Assembly (NCBI GenBank): GCA_041742255.1
Contig: JBGSIZ010000273.1
Location: 1-5,561 of the forward strand
DNA from: JBGSIZ01 sp041742255
GTDB lineage: Bacteria; Pseudomonadota; Alphaproteobacteria; Rhodobacterales; Rhodobacteraceae
Length of the DNA stretch: 5,561 nt
Reading direction: 5' to 3'
The position numbers were made by a program, and so were the translations under genes. Every line of letters starts with the position of its first letter. The stretch's first letter is position 1. Shown here in pieces: positions 1-5,236 of this stretch. The notes under the pieces were generated by a model. It did not search any database and was not told where the DNA came from. It saw only the letters and a list, made by a program, of their open reading frames with translations.

Positions 1-392
1 CACGGGTCCGCGTCGCCCGAGGCCAGCAGCGGGACCACAACGCTGTCCGCCCCGTGTTGCGTCAGCGTGTCGATCAGCCCCCGCACATATCCCGATGGAT
101 AGCGCGCATGCGCATCCGCCCGGATCAAAACCCCGGCCCCGGCATGTGCCGCGAGGATGCCCCCAAGGTTGACCCCGTGCGCCTGCGTCCGCCCCGGATT
201 TGTCACCAACCGGATGTTCGGATGGTCCTGCGCCATGGTTCGCACGATGGATTGGGTGCCATCCCTGCTGCCCCCGTCGGCCACGACGATGGGCCATGTT
301 CCGCCCCCCTGCAGCAGGTCCAGCAGGGTTTGCCGAATATGCGCCGCCTCGTTCAGGGTGGGGATGATGACAAGCGCCTGTGGCTGATCCAT
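1..392 (-). CDS. ExoA-like family 2 glycosyltransferase, N-terminal part (runs off the left edge)
   Basis: Only the first 130 residues are in the window; the rest lies beyond position 1. The frame opens with ATG at 392 and reads MDQPQALVIIPTLNE, the usual start of a GT-A fold family 2 glycosyltransferase. Further motifs are VVADGGSRDGT (residues 36-46, nucleotide-sugar binding), NPGRTQAHGVN (65-75), IRADAHARYP (90-99, the acidic metal/donor motif) and GADSVVVP (114-121). The ADGGS, RADAHA..YP and GADSVVV combination resembles ExoA-type succinoglycan glycosyltransferases, which add a sugar from a nucleotide donor to a lipid-linked repeat unit at the cytoplasmic membrane. The start lies 2 bases after the sulfotransferase stop, so the two are probably translationally coupled. 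Donor and acceptor cannot be told from the sequence. Any C-terminal membrane segments would lie outside the window. Confidence 0.9.
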   Translation of the reverse strand, partial: MDQPQALVIIPTLNEAAHIRQTLLDLLQGGGTWPIVVADGGSRDGTQSIVRTMAQDHPNIRLVTNPGRTQAHGVNLGGILAAHAGAGVLIRADAHARYPSGYVRGLIDTLTQHGADSVVVPLLASGDADP

Positions 393-394
393 CC

Positions 395-1057
395 CTAGCC
401 CGCCTGTGCCAGTCGGGCCGGTTTGGCATAGCCGTAGTCCGATAAGTCCCGCGCATACCGCGTGGCCACCAGCGCCGTTGACCGCGCGTCATACCAGTCC
501 GCCAGATCAATGTCTGGACGCGCGTTAAGCCGGGGCAGATCCGACGGTGCGATCCCCAGACTGGCGAGAACGGGCGGCAGGTCATCCGCCAGATGTTCCA
601 GTCGCAGAACATGTGTGACCCGTCCCGCGCACCAAGCCTGCGCCGACCATGTCCCGTATTTGCGCCAGCGTTGATGTGCCCGCCCGCCGCCCCCCCGCCC
701 ATCGGGCCGGGTGCCGTGCAGCCAGCCCGCAAAGTTGGGTTGCCCAAGCCCCAGTTGCCGCCGCAACCGCCAGACCCCGTCCACTGCCGCGATCATCCGG
801 TAGAGCGACACCAGTCGCGTATAGGGGTTTCGCACGCAGGTGATCCGCGTGTAGCTGTCAAAGGGTATCCCCTTAACCTCAAACGCGATTGCCGCCTCTG
901 ACGGGGACATGTGGGGGTAGAACACCCGGGACGCAGACCGCTTCCGGTAGGGCACGACGGCTTCTTCGTTCCACGGCTCCAACAGTTTGCGCACCGATTC
1001 GGACCCGGTTTTCGGGTTCGAGAAAAAGATGAATCGGCGGCTGTGGCATATAATCAT
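395..1057 (-). CDS. PAPS-dependent sulfotransferase (sulfotransferase family 2-like)
   Basis: A 220-residue protein with the two hallmark PAPS-binding motifs of cytosolic/Golgi-type sulfotransferases. The 5'-phosphosulfate loop is NPKTGSESVRKLL (residues 14-26), and the 3'-phosphate motif is CVRNPYTRLVSLYR (74-87), matching the R-x-P-x-x-R-x-x-S-x-Y pattern. Near the C-terminus, RLEHLADDL (152-160) and YARDLSDYGY (201-210) match the typical end of this family. The predicted role is transfer of sulfate from PAPS to a carbohydrate, probably the polymer made by this cluster; the substrate is inferred from context only. I chose ATG at 1057 because the family motifs begin right after it (MIICHSRRFIFFSNPK). 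The same frame stays open upstream to 1549, but there it is only the shadow of the epimerase gene. The ribosome-binding site is weak. The gene is 50 bases after the epimerase stop and 2 bases before the glycosyltransferase start. A glycine-rich stretch (119-126) is encoded by a run of seven G. Confidence 0.88.
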   Translation of the reverse strand: MIICHSRRFIFFSNPKTGSESVRKLLEPWNEEAVVPYRKRSASRVFYPHMSPSEAAIAFEVKGIPFDSYTRITCVRNPYTRLVSLYRMIAAVDGVWRLRRQLGLGQPNFAGWLHGTRPDGRGGGGRAHQRWRKYGTWSAQAWCAGRVTHVLRLEHLADDLPPVLASLGIAPSDLPRLNARPDIDLADWYDARSTALVATRYARDLSDYGYAKPARLAQAG

Positions 1058-1078
1058 GCCCCGAGTGTTACCGCCCCG

Positions 1079-1094
1079 ACCGTTAAGAAACGGT
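1079..1094. repeat. Short perfect inverted repeat in the epimerase-sulfotransferase gap
   Basis: ACCGTT and AACGGT face each other across the four bases AAGA, giving a 6-bp stem within the 50-base gap between the epimerase stop and the sulfotransferase start. In the minus-strand transcript this would be a small stem-loop. No T-run follows, so it is not a standard terminator. It could be an mRNA processing or stability element, or chance. Confidence 0.35.
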
Positions 1095-1107
1095 GCCCAT
1101 TCCCGCG

Positions 1108-2106
1108 TCACACCCCATAGAAATCCCGATACCACGCCACAAAGGCCCCGACCCCATCCGCCAGCGAGGTTTGCGGCGCGTAGCCTGTCAGATCCCGCAG
1201 CAGCGCCCCGTTCGCCCACGTCGCGGGCACGTCCCCCGGTTGCATGTCCATGAAATTCTTGATTGCGGTTTTGCCCGTTGCGGCCTCGATCGCCTCGATG
1301 AACGCCAACAACTGCACCGGAGAGCCATTGCCGATGTTCACCACCCGGTAGGGTGCCACGGGCGACAAGCTGTCGCCGGGGGCGGGAGCCGTTCCGGGAA
1401 CCGCGTCGATCAACAGCCGGATGCCGTGAACGAGGTCCTCTACATAGGTGAAATCCCGCGCCATGTCGCCGTGATTGTAGACGTCGATGGGGTCGCCGCT
1501 CAGGATCGCCTTGGTGAATTTGAACAGCGCCATGTCCGGCCGCCCCCACGGCCCGTAAACCGTAAAGAACCGGAACATGGAGGTCGGAATACCGTAGAGA
1601 TGGGCATAGGAATGGCCCATCGCCTCGGTCGCTTTTTTGGTCGCGGCGTAGAATGACATCTGGCTGTCGGCCTTGTCATTTTCGCTGTAGGGCATGGCCG
1701 TGTTGGCCCCGTAGACCGAGGACGTGGACGCCATCAGAAGGTGTTGCACGGGCGTCGCCCGCACGGCCTCCAGCAAGTTGAAGGTGCCGATGATGTTGGC
1801 GTCGATGTAGGACCGGGGGTTGTCGATGGAATACCGCACCCCCGCCTGTGCCGCGAGGTGGACCACCACATCGGGCCGTTCATCCGCGACAATCGCGTGC
1901 AGCGCACCGTCCGTTTCCAATCGGTCGTTCACCGCCCGAAACCCCGGCATCTGCAACAGCACCGCGTGCCGCCGTTCCTTGAGCCGGACATCGTAGTAAT
2001 CCGTCATCGCGTCAAAGCCGGTGACCGTAAACCCGTCGGACAACAGCCGCCGGCACAGGTGGAACCCGATGAACCCGGCGGAACCGGTGACAAGCGCGTG
2101 GGGCAT
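1108..2106 (-). CDS. lpsL: UDP-glucuronate 4-epimerase (NAD-dependent epimerase/dehydratase, LpsL type)
   Basis: A 332-residue short-chain dehydrogenase of the extended type. It interconverts UDP-glucuronate and UDP-galacturonate in the cytoplasm using bound NAD. Visible motifs are the Rossmann glycine motif GSAGFIG (residues 8-14), HLAAQAGVRYS (83-93), the catalytic Ser/Thr region MASTSSVYG (125-133), the YxxxK pair Y153/K157, and the family-specific stretch FFTVYGPWGRPDMALFKF (180-197) followed by ARDFTYVEDL (216-225). The last two stretches separate UDP-glucuronate epimerases from GalE and RmlB relatives. Length is normal for the family. Two starts are possible. ATG at 2106 puts the protein start just before the Rossmann strand (MPHALVTG) and has AAAGG six bases upstream. 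ATG at 2148 adds 14 residues not expected in the family and has AAAGG four bases upstream. I prefer 2106. The lpsL name is borrowed from rhizobia. The gene heads the operon with the sulfotransferase and glycosyltransferase, and ugd in the same window makes its substrate. Confidence 0.92.
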   Translation of the reverse strand: MPHALVTGSAGFIGFHLCRRLLSDGFTVTGFDAMTDYYDVRLKERRHAVLLQMPGFRAVNDRLETDGALHAIVADERPDVVVHLAAQAGVRYSIDNPRSYIDANIIGTFNLLEAVRATPVQHLLMASTSSVYGANTAMPYSENDKADSQMSFYAATKKATEAMGHSYAHLYGIPTSMFRFFTVYGPWGRPDMALFKFTKAILSGDPIDVYNHGDMARDFTYVEDLVHGIRLLIDAVPGTAPAPGDSLSPVAPYRVVNIGNGSPVQLLAFIEAIEAATGKTAIKNFMDMQPGDVPATWANGALLRDLTGYAPQTSLADGVGAFVAWYRDFYGV

Positions 2107-2132
2107 GGCGGGCCTTTGGTCAGAGTGCGATT

Positions 2133-2149
2133 GATGTTCTTTCAACATC
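2133..2149. repeat. Inverted repeat GATGTT-N5-AACATC in the divergent region
   Basis: Two perfect 6-base arms are separated by CTTTC. The upstream alternative ATG of the epimerase (2148) sits inside the right arm. The repeat may be an operator half-site pair for a regulator of either operon, or, in the minus-strand transcript, a small hairpin masking the first ATG. Neither role can be decided from sequence alone. Confidence 0.4.
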
Positions 2150-2212
2150 CCGCCTTTGTCTTGCCAAGGTTTTGTTTACCATGTTGTGAAATGGGTTGAG
2201 TGGATGTTGCAC

Positions 2213-2218
2213 AAGGGG
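2213..2218 (+). promoter_or_regulatory. Ribosome-binding site deciding the GTG start of manC
   Basis: AAGGGG lies eight bases before GTG at 2227, an ideal Shine-Dalgarno spacing. The in-frame upstream GTG at 2200 has no comparable site. Starting at 2227 also gives MITPVIMAGGSGTR, the normal family N-terminus. Confidence 0.75.
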
Positions 2219-2226
2219 CAGGGCGA

Positions 2227-3648
2227 GTGATTACTCCGGTTATCATGGCGGGCGGGTCTGGAACCCGGTTATGGCCGTTGTCGCGCAAGAGCTTTCCCAA
2301 GCAGTTTTCTGCGTTTGACGGCGGCACCACGTTGTTTCAGGACACCGTGCGCCGATTGGCCGGGCCAGAGTTTGCCCCGCCCGTTGTCATGACTGCCGAG
2401 GAGTTCCGGTTTATCGTCACCGATCAGTTGGCAGCTATCGGGATTGCCCCCGCCCGGGTGTTTGTCGAACCCGAAGGCCGCGACACCGCCCCCGCGATCC
2501 TTGCCGCCGCGTTGTCCGTGGCCGCCCGCGACCCAGAGGCGATGTTGCTGATTGCCCCGTCCGACCATGCGATCCCCGATGGTGCCGCGTTTCGTGCGGC
2601 TGTCATGTCGGCCCTGCCCACCGCACAGGCGGGCGCGCTCGTGACGTTTGGCATCACGCCCGACCGTCCGGAAACCGGATACGGCTATCTGGAGTTGGAC
2701 CGGGTGCCCGGCCACATGGACGGGGTTGGCACCGTCCCGTTGAAACGGTTCGTGGAAAAACCGGACCGCGCCACCGCCGAGGCGATGTTGGCCACGGGCC
2801 AGTATTTGTGGAACGCCGGTATTTTCCTGTTTTCTGCCCGCGCGATCCTTGCTGCCTTTGCCGCCCATGCGCCCGGATTGATGCGCCCGGTCCAAGCGGC
2901 CATGGATCAGGCTGAGGCCGATCTGGGGTTTTGCAGGCTGGCCGCCGCCCCATGGGCCACCTGTGACAAGATATCCATCGACTACGCCATCATGGAAAAG
3001 GCCGACACCCTTGCCGTGATGCCCTATCCCGCCGGATGGACCGATCTGGGTGATTGGGAAGCCGTGCGGTGGACCACTGCCGCCGACCGGGGCACGTCCA
3101 CCCGTGGCCCCGCCACCGCCATTGATTGCGACGACAGCCTGTTGTGGGCGGTGGCCGAGGGGCAGGAATTGATCGGGCTGGGATTGCGCGATGTGATCGC
3201 CGTGGCCATGCCCGACGGCGTGTTGGTCGCCGACCGGTCCCGCGCCCAAGAGGTCCGCAAGGTGGTCGAAAGCCTGAAGGCCAAAAAGGCCCGTCAGGCC
3301 GAACAGTTCAGCCGCGATCACCGCCCGTGGGGCTGGTTCGAGAGCCTTGCCATGGGCCCCCGGTTTCAGGTGAAACGCATCCATGTCCATCCGGGCGGCA
3401 AACTGTCCCTGCAATCCCACGCCCACCGTGCCGAACATTGGATCGTGGTCGAAGGCACCGCCAAGGTGACCGTGGGCGAGACCGAAAAGATGGTGTTTGA
3501 AAACCAGTCCGTGTTCATCCCGATGGGCGAGGTTCACCGGATGGAAAACCCCGGCAAGCTGCCCCTGACCCTGATCGAGGTGCAGACGGGGGGCTATCTG
3601 GGCGAGGATGATATCGTCCGGTATGACGACATTTATGCCCGCAAGTAG
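2227..3648 (+). CDS. manC: Bifunctional mannose-1-phosphate guanylyltransferase / mannose-6-phosphate isomerase
   Basis: A complete 473-residue type II ManC/AlgA enzyme of normal length. It isomerises fructose-6-phosphate to mannose-6-phosphate and joins mannose-1-phosphate with GTP to give GDP-mannose, in the cytoplasm. The N-terminal nucleotidyltransferase domain (about 1-290) has the pyrophosphorylase signature GGSGTRLWPLSRKSFPKQF (9-27), EPEGRDTAPA (81-90), PSDH (111-114), RFVEKP (174-179), LWNAGIF (194-200), ISIDYAIMEK (249-258) and WTDLGDW (271-277). The C-terminal cupin isomerase domain (about 365-470) has RPWGWF (366-371), FQVKRIHVHPG (380-390) and QSHAHRAEHW (396-405), which carries the metal-binding histidines. 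The start is a GTG chosen by its ribosome-binding site. The gene is transcribed divergently from the epimerase operon and convergently with the RTX gene, and its stop abuts the stop of that gene. GDP-mannose would feed mannose, or sugars derived from it, into the polysaccharide. A phosphomannomutase is also needed and is not in the window. Confidence 0.95.
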   Translation: MITPVIMAGGSGTRLWPLSRKSFPKQFSAFDGGTTLFQDTVRRLAGPEFAPPVVMTAEEFRFIVTDQLAAIGIAPARVFVEPEGRDTAPAILAAALSVAARDPEAMLLIAPSDHAIPDGAAFRAAVMSALPTAQAGALVTFGITPDRPETGYGYLELDRVPGHMDGVGTVPLKRFVEKPDRATAEAMLATGQYLWNAGIFLFSARAILAAFAAHAPGLMRPVQAAMDQAEADLGFCRLAAAPWATCDKISIDYAIMEKADTLAVMPYPAGWTDLGDWEAVRWTTAADRGTSTRGPATAIDCDDSLLWAVAEGQELIGLGLRDVIAVAMPDGVLVADRSRAQEVRKVVESLKAKKARQAEQFSRDHRPWGWFESLAMGPRFQVKRIHVHPGGKLSLQSHAHRAEHWIVVEGTAKVTVGETEKMVFENQSVFIPMGEVHRMENPGKLPLTLIEVQTGGYLGEDDIVRYDDIYARK

Positions 3649-5148
3649 TCAGAAATCAAAGATGAAATGCCCTGCGTTCAGGTCCGCCACAAGAAGGAGG
3701 CTGCCCGCGTCCCCTTCGATCCGGATGCGGTCATCCCCGATGGTCACCAGCACGCCATAGCTTTTCTGGGTCAGGTTGAGCTGCCCGAAGGTGTAGAGCA
3801 TGGGGAATTGCGACAGGTCGATCCGGTCTTGGGTCAGGTTGAAATCCTTGATGTCGTCCATCCGCCCGTCGTCCGAAAAGATGAACACATCCGCCCCGGC
3901 CCCCCCCCAAAGCGTGTCTGCCCCTGCCCCGTCGATGATCCGGTCGTTACCCGCCAGCCCATAGATCGTGTCGTCCCCGTCTTTGCCATAGAGAAGGTCG
4001 TGGCCCGCCGTTCCCGATAGCGTATCCCCAAGGTCCGTCCCGGATTTGAGCGGGGCCAGCGCGCCCAAGTCGATCTTGAACTGCGAAAACCCCGCGTCTG
4101 ACCCGGACGCCACCACATGCACCTGCCCGCCGATCACTGTGGCCACGATGTTTTCCACGTTTTGCAGGTTTATGTTCGTCTGGTCCGCGATGGTTTCCAG
4201 ATGAAACAGGCTGCCGTCCGGGTGCAGTTCAAACAGCGACAGCCCGTCATCCGCCCCGCCCGCAAGGACAAAGGCTCGGTTGCCGATGGTGAATGTCTCG
4301 ATCGCCTCGACCCCGGCGAACCGGGTGTTCAGGTTGTCCAGATAGGTGTCTTCGTGAAACAGCCCGCCCCAAGTGTTCATCCGCAGAACCGAGATCGTGC
4401 CGCTGCCCGCCGAGCCAAGGAGGATGAACAGCTTGCCATCCAAAAGCACCGTATCCAGCGCCGAAGGGGCCGACACCGGAAGCCCATCCGCGATGCCAAG
4501 CCCGCCGACCAGTTTGACATTGCCCCATTGCCCCATCCAGTAACTACTGACCCCCGCATCCACCCCGGACGCCGCAAAGAAATAGGTCCGCCCTGCCAGC
4601 ACCCCCGTAGCCATCGCCGAGATGTCGCCCACATGCGACCCGGCGGTGTCGGCCCACGTTTTCTTGTGCTCCACGCTCAGGTCTTCGCGGATCTGGTAGG
4701 TCTGGAACCCGGATTTGCCCCATTGCGACGACACCAGAAAGGTTTTGCCCGCAACCTCCATCGCGACGCTTTCGTTGAGGTTACCAATGAGCGTGGGGCT
4801 GGCCCCGAGGATCGACAGCCCGTCAAAGCCGCCGTCCCTACCGATCTGGTGGAGCGCCAAGCGGTCGTCATAGCGCCCGGACGGGATCAGGATGGTTTGC
4901 GTGCCCACGGTGACCACGTCCAGATCGCTGATCCCGGCGGTGCCCCGGTTGGTCGCGTAGCCCAATTGTTCCTGATACACGGCCCCAGTGGCCGACAGCG
5001 TATAGACGGCCATGCCCCCCGCAGCCTCTGACCCGACAAAGAGTTTGGCCACGCCATTGATCCACGCAACCTCCAGACAGCCGATGCCCGACGTTTGCGG
5101 ACCCGACGACACGGTTGCGACATGTGTAAACACCGCCAAGACATTCAC
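3649..5148 (-). CDS. Secreted RTX calcium-binding protein with seven beta-propeller-like modules
   Basis: A protein of about 499 residues without a Sec signal peptide or membrane segment. Residues about 25-373 form seven similar modules spaced 50-52 residues apart, each with a hydrophobic strand, a small loop such as ASGSDAGFSQF or AGGADDGLSLF, and a turn with G-x-L; this suggests a seven-bladed beta-propeller. Residues 379-424 are RTX nonapeptides (GKDGDDTIY, GLAGNDRII and others) that bind calcium after export. The tail has a D-x-I-x-DF...DRIDLS segment and ends in HFIFDF, typical of alphaproteobacterial type I secretion substrates. I set the start at GTG 5148, with GGGA about nine bases upstream; an in-frame GTG at 5169 would add seven residues but has no visible ribosome-binding site. 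The gene follows ugd on the same strand and lies within the polysaccharide cluster, so a matrix-binding or matrix-organising role is plausible but unproven. An enzymatic role cannot be excluded; I see no glycanase motif. No secretion ABC transporter gene is in the window. Confidence 0.85.
   Translation of the reverse strand: MNVLAVFTHVATVSSGPQTSGIGCLEVAWINGVAKLFVGSEAAGGMAVYTLSATGAVYQEQLGYATNRGTAGISDLDVVTVGTQTILIPSGRYDDRLALHQIGRDGGFDGLSILGASPTLIGNLNESVAMEVAGKTFLVSSQWGKSGFQTYQIREDLSVEHKKTWADTAGSHVGDISAMATGVLAGRTYFFAASGVDAGVSSYWMGQWGNVKLVGGLGIADGLPVSAPSALDTVLLDGKLFILLGSAGSGTISVLRMNTWGGLFHEDTYLDNLNTRFAGVEAIETFTIGNRAFVLAGGADDGLSLFELHPDGSLFHLETIADQTNINLQNVENIVATVIGGQVHVVASGSDAGFSQFKIDLGALAPLKSGTDLGDTLSGTAGHDLLYGKDGDDTIYGLAGNDRIIDGAGADTLWGGAGADVFIFSDDGRMDDIKDFNLTQDRIDLSQFPMLYTFGQLNLTQKSYGVLVTIGDDRIRIEGDAGSLLLVADLNAGHFIFDF
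3877..4014 (-). repeat. RTX nonapeptide repeat block
   Basis: About five consecutive GGxGxDxux-type units: GTAGHDLLY, GKDGDDTIY, GLAGNDRII, DGAGADTLW and GGAGADVFI. Such repeats fold into a calcium-bound parallel beta-roll outside the cell. The block joins the propeller modules to the C-terminal secretion tail. Confidence 0.88.
3900..3908 (-). repeat. Run of nine G (coding strand) inside the RTX repeats
   Basis: Nine consecutive C on the plus strand, read as TGG GGG GGG GCC (Trp-Gly-Gly-Ala) in the gene. It is the longest single-base run I noticed in the window. Loss of one G would move reading into a frame that stops at 3834-3836, removing the tail and secretion signal. Whether the tract varies in length is not known. 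Confidence 0.7.
4030..5076 (-). repeat. Seven tandem protein modules of about 51 residues
   Basis: Divergent repeats begin at about 5076, 4926, 4773, 4617, 4461, 4305 and 4152 (minus strand), so successive starts are 50, 51, 52, 52, 52 and 51 codons apart. The best-preserved loops are ASGVDAGVSSY (module 4), AGGADDGLSLF (module 6) and ASGSDAGFSQF (module 7). Modules 1-3 and 5 keep the hydrophobic pattern with weaker loops. A seven-bladed propeller is inferred from module number and length. Confidence 0.7.
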
Positions 5149-5236
5149 CCCTGAATTTCCCAGGGTCACAGGTGCCGGGCGGATGCGTCAGGGGCTGCGC
5201 GAAAACATGGCCCCGGTTTGGCGTTTGCCGCCAGTT
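5149..5236 (-). other. Gap between ugd and the RTX gene
   Basis: The stretch holds two weak stem candidates: TGGCG/CGCCA at 5219-5233 (5 bp, 5-base loop) and GGGGC/GCCCC at 5191-5214 (5 bp, 14-base loop). Neither is followed by a T-run in the minus direction. No clear promoter was found, so the RTX gene could be read through from ugd or have its own unrecognised promoter. The alternative GTG start of the RTX gene (5169) lies here. Confidence 0.4.

Larger units (their letters stand above)
2107..2226. promoter_or_regulatory. Divergent intergenic region between the epimerase operon and manC
   Basis: The two flanking genes point away from each other, so promoters for both must lie here or overlap the gene starts. 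The stretch is visibly richer in A and T than its surroundings, especially about 2130-2200. TTGCCA at 2161-2166 is a possible plus-strand -35 element, but no good -10 box lies at the right distance, so I do not assign promoters. The region holds the inverted repeat at 2133-2149 and a further GATGTT copy at 2203-2208. Confidence 0.5.

Noticed and set aside
690..696. Run of seven C (G in the coding strand) in the sulfotransferase as a second possible switch.
   Set aside because: Seven is not unusual for Gly/Arg-rich coding sequence at this GC content; the nine-base run in the RTX gene is the stronger candidate.
1079..1094. The TTAA-containing inverted repeat as a CtrA site.
   Set aside because: Only one TTAA half is present, without the second half at the required spacing.
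1058..1549. Open frame extending the sulfotransferase upstream to a start at 1549 (384 residues).
   Set aside because: The extra part overlaps the well-supported epimerase gene in another frame, is Arg/Gly-rich shadow sequence, and the sulfotransferase motifs begin right after ATG 1057.
2161..2189. TTGCCA plus a downstream TTGTGA as a sigma-70 promoter for manC.
   Set aside because: The -10 match is poor, and other placements are about as good, so no promoter was assigned.
1093..2199. Plus-strand open frames (about 1093-1656 and 1741-2199) opposite the epimerase.
   Set aside because: The epimerase on the minus strand is unambiguous, and these frames show no family resemblance.
2269..3537. 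Long minus-strand open frame (422 residues) antisense to manC.
   Set aside because: It is a shadow of manC in GC-rich DNA: Gly/His-rich with no recognisable motif, while every ManC domain is intact on the plus strand.
4117..5031. Plus-strand open frame (304 residues) antisense to the RTX gene.
   Set aside because: Pro/Arg/His-rich composition without motifs, opposite a frame with seven regular modules. It is a GC-rich shadow.
5188..5208. Six-codon frame MFSRSP before the RTX gene as a leader peptide.
   Set aside because: No ribosome-binding site or attenuator-like structure supports it, and such short frames are common by chance.
5219..5233. Hairpin TGGCG/CGCCA followed by GTTTT on the plus strand, a possible terminator.
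   Set aside because: The stem is only 5 bp, the T-run is on the plus strand where no gene ends, and in the minus direction (that of ugd) no T-run follows.
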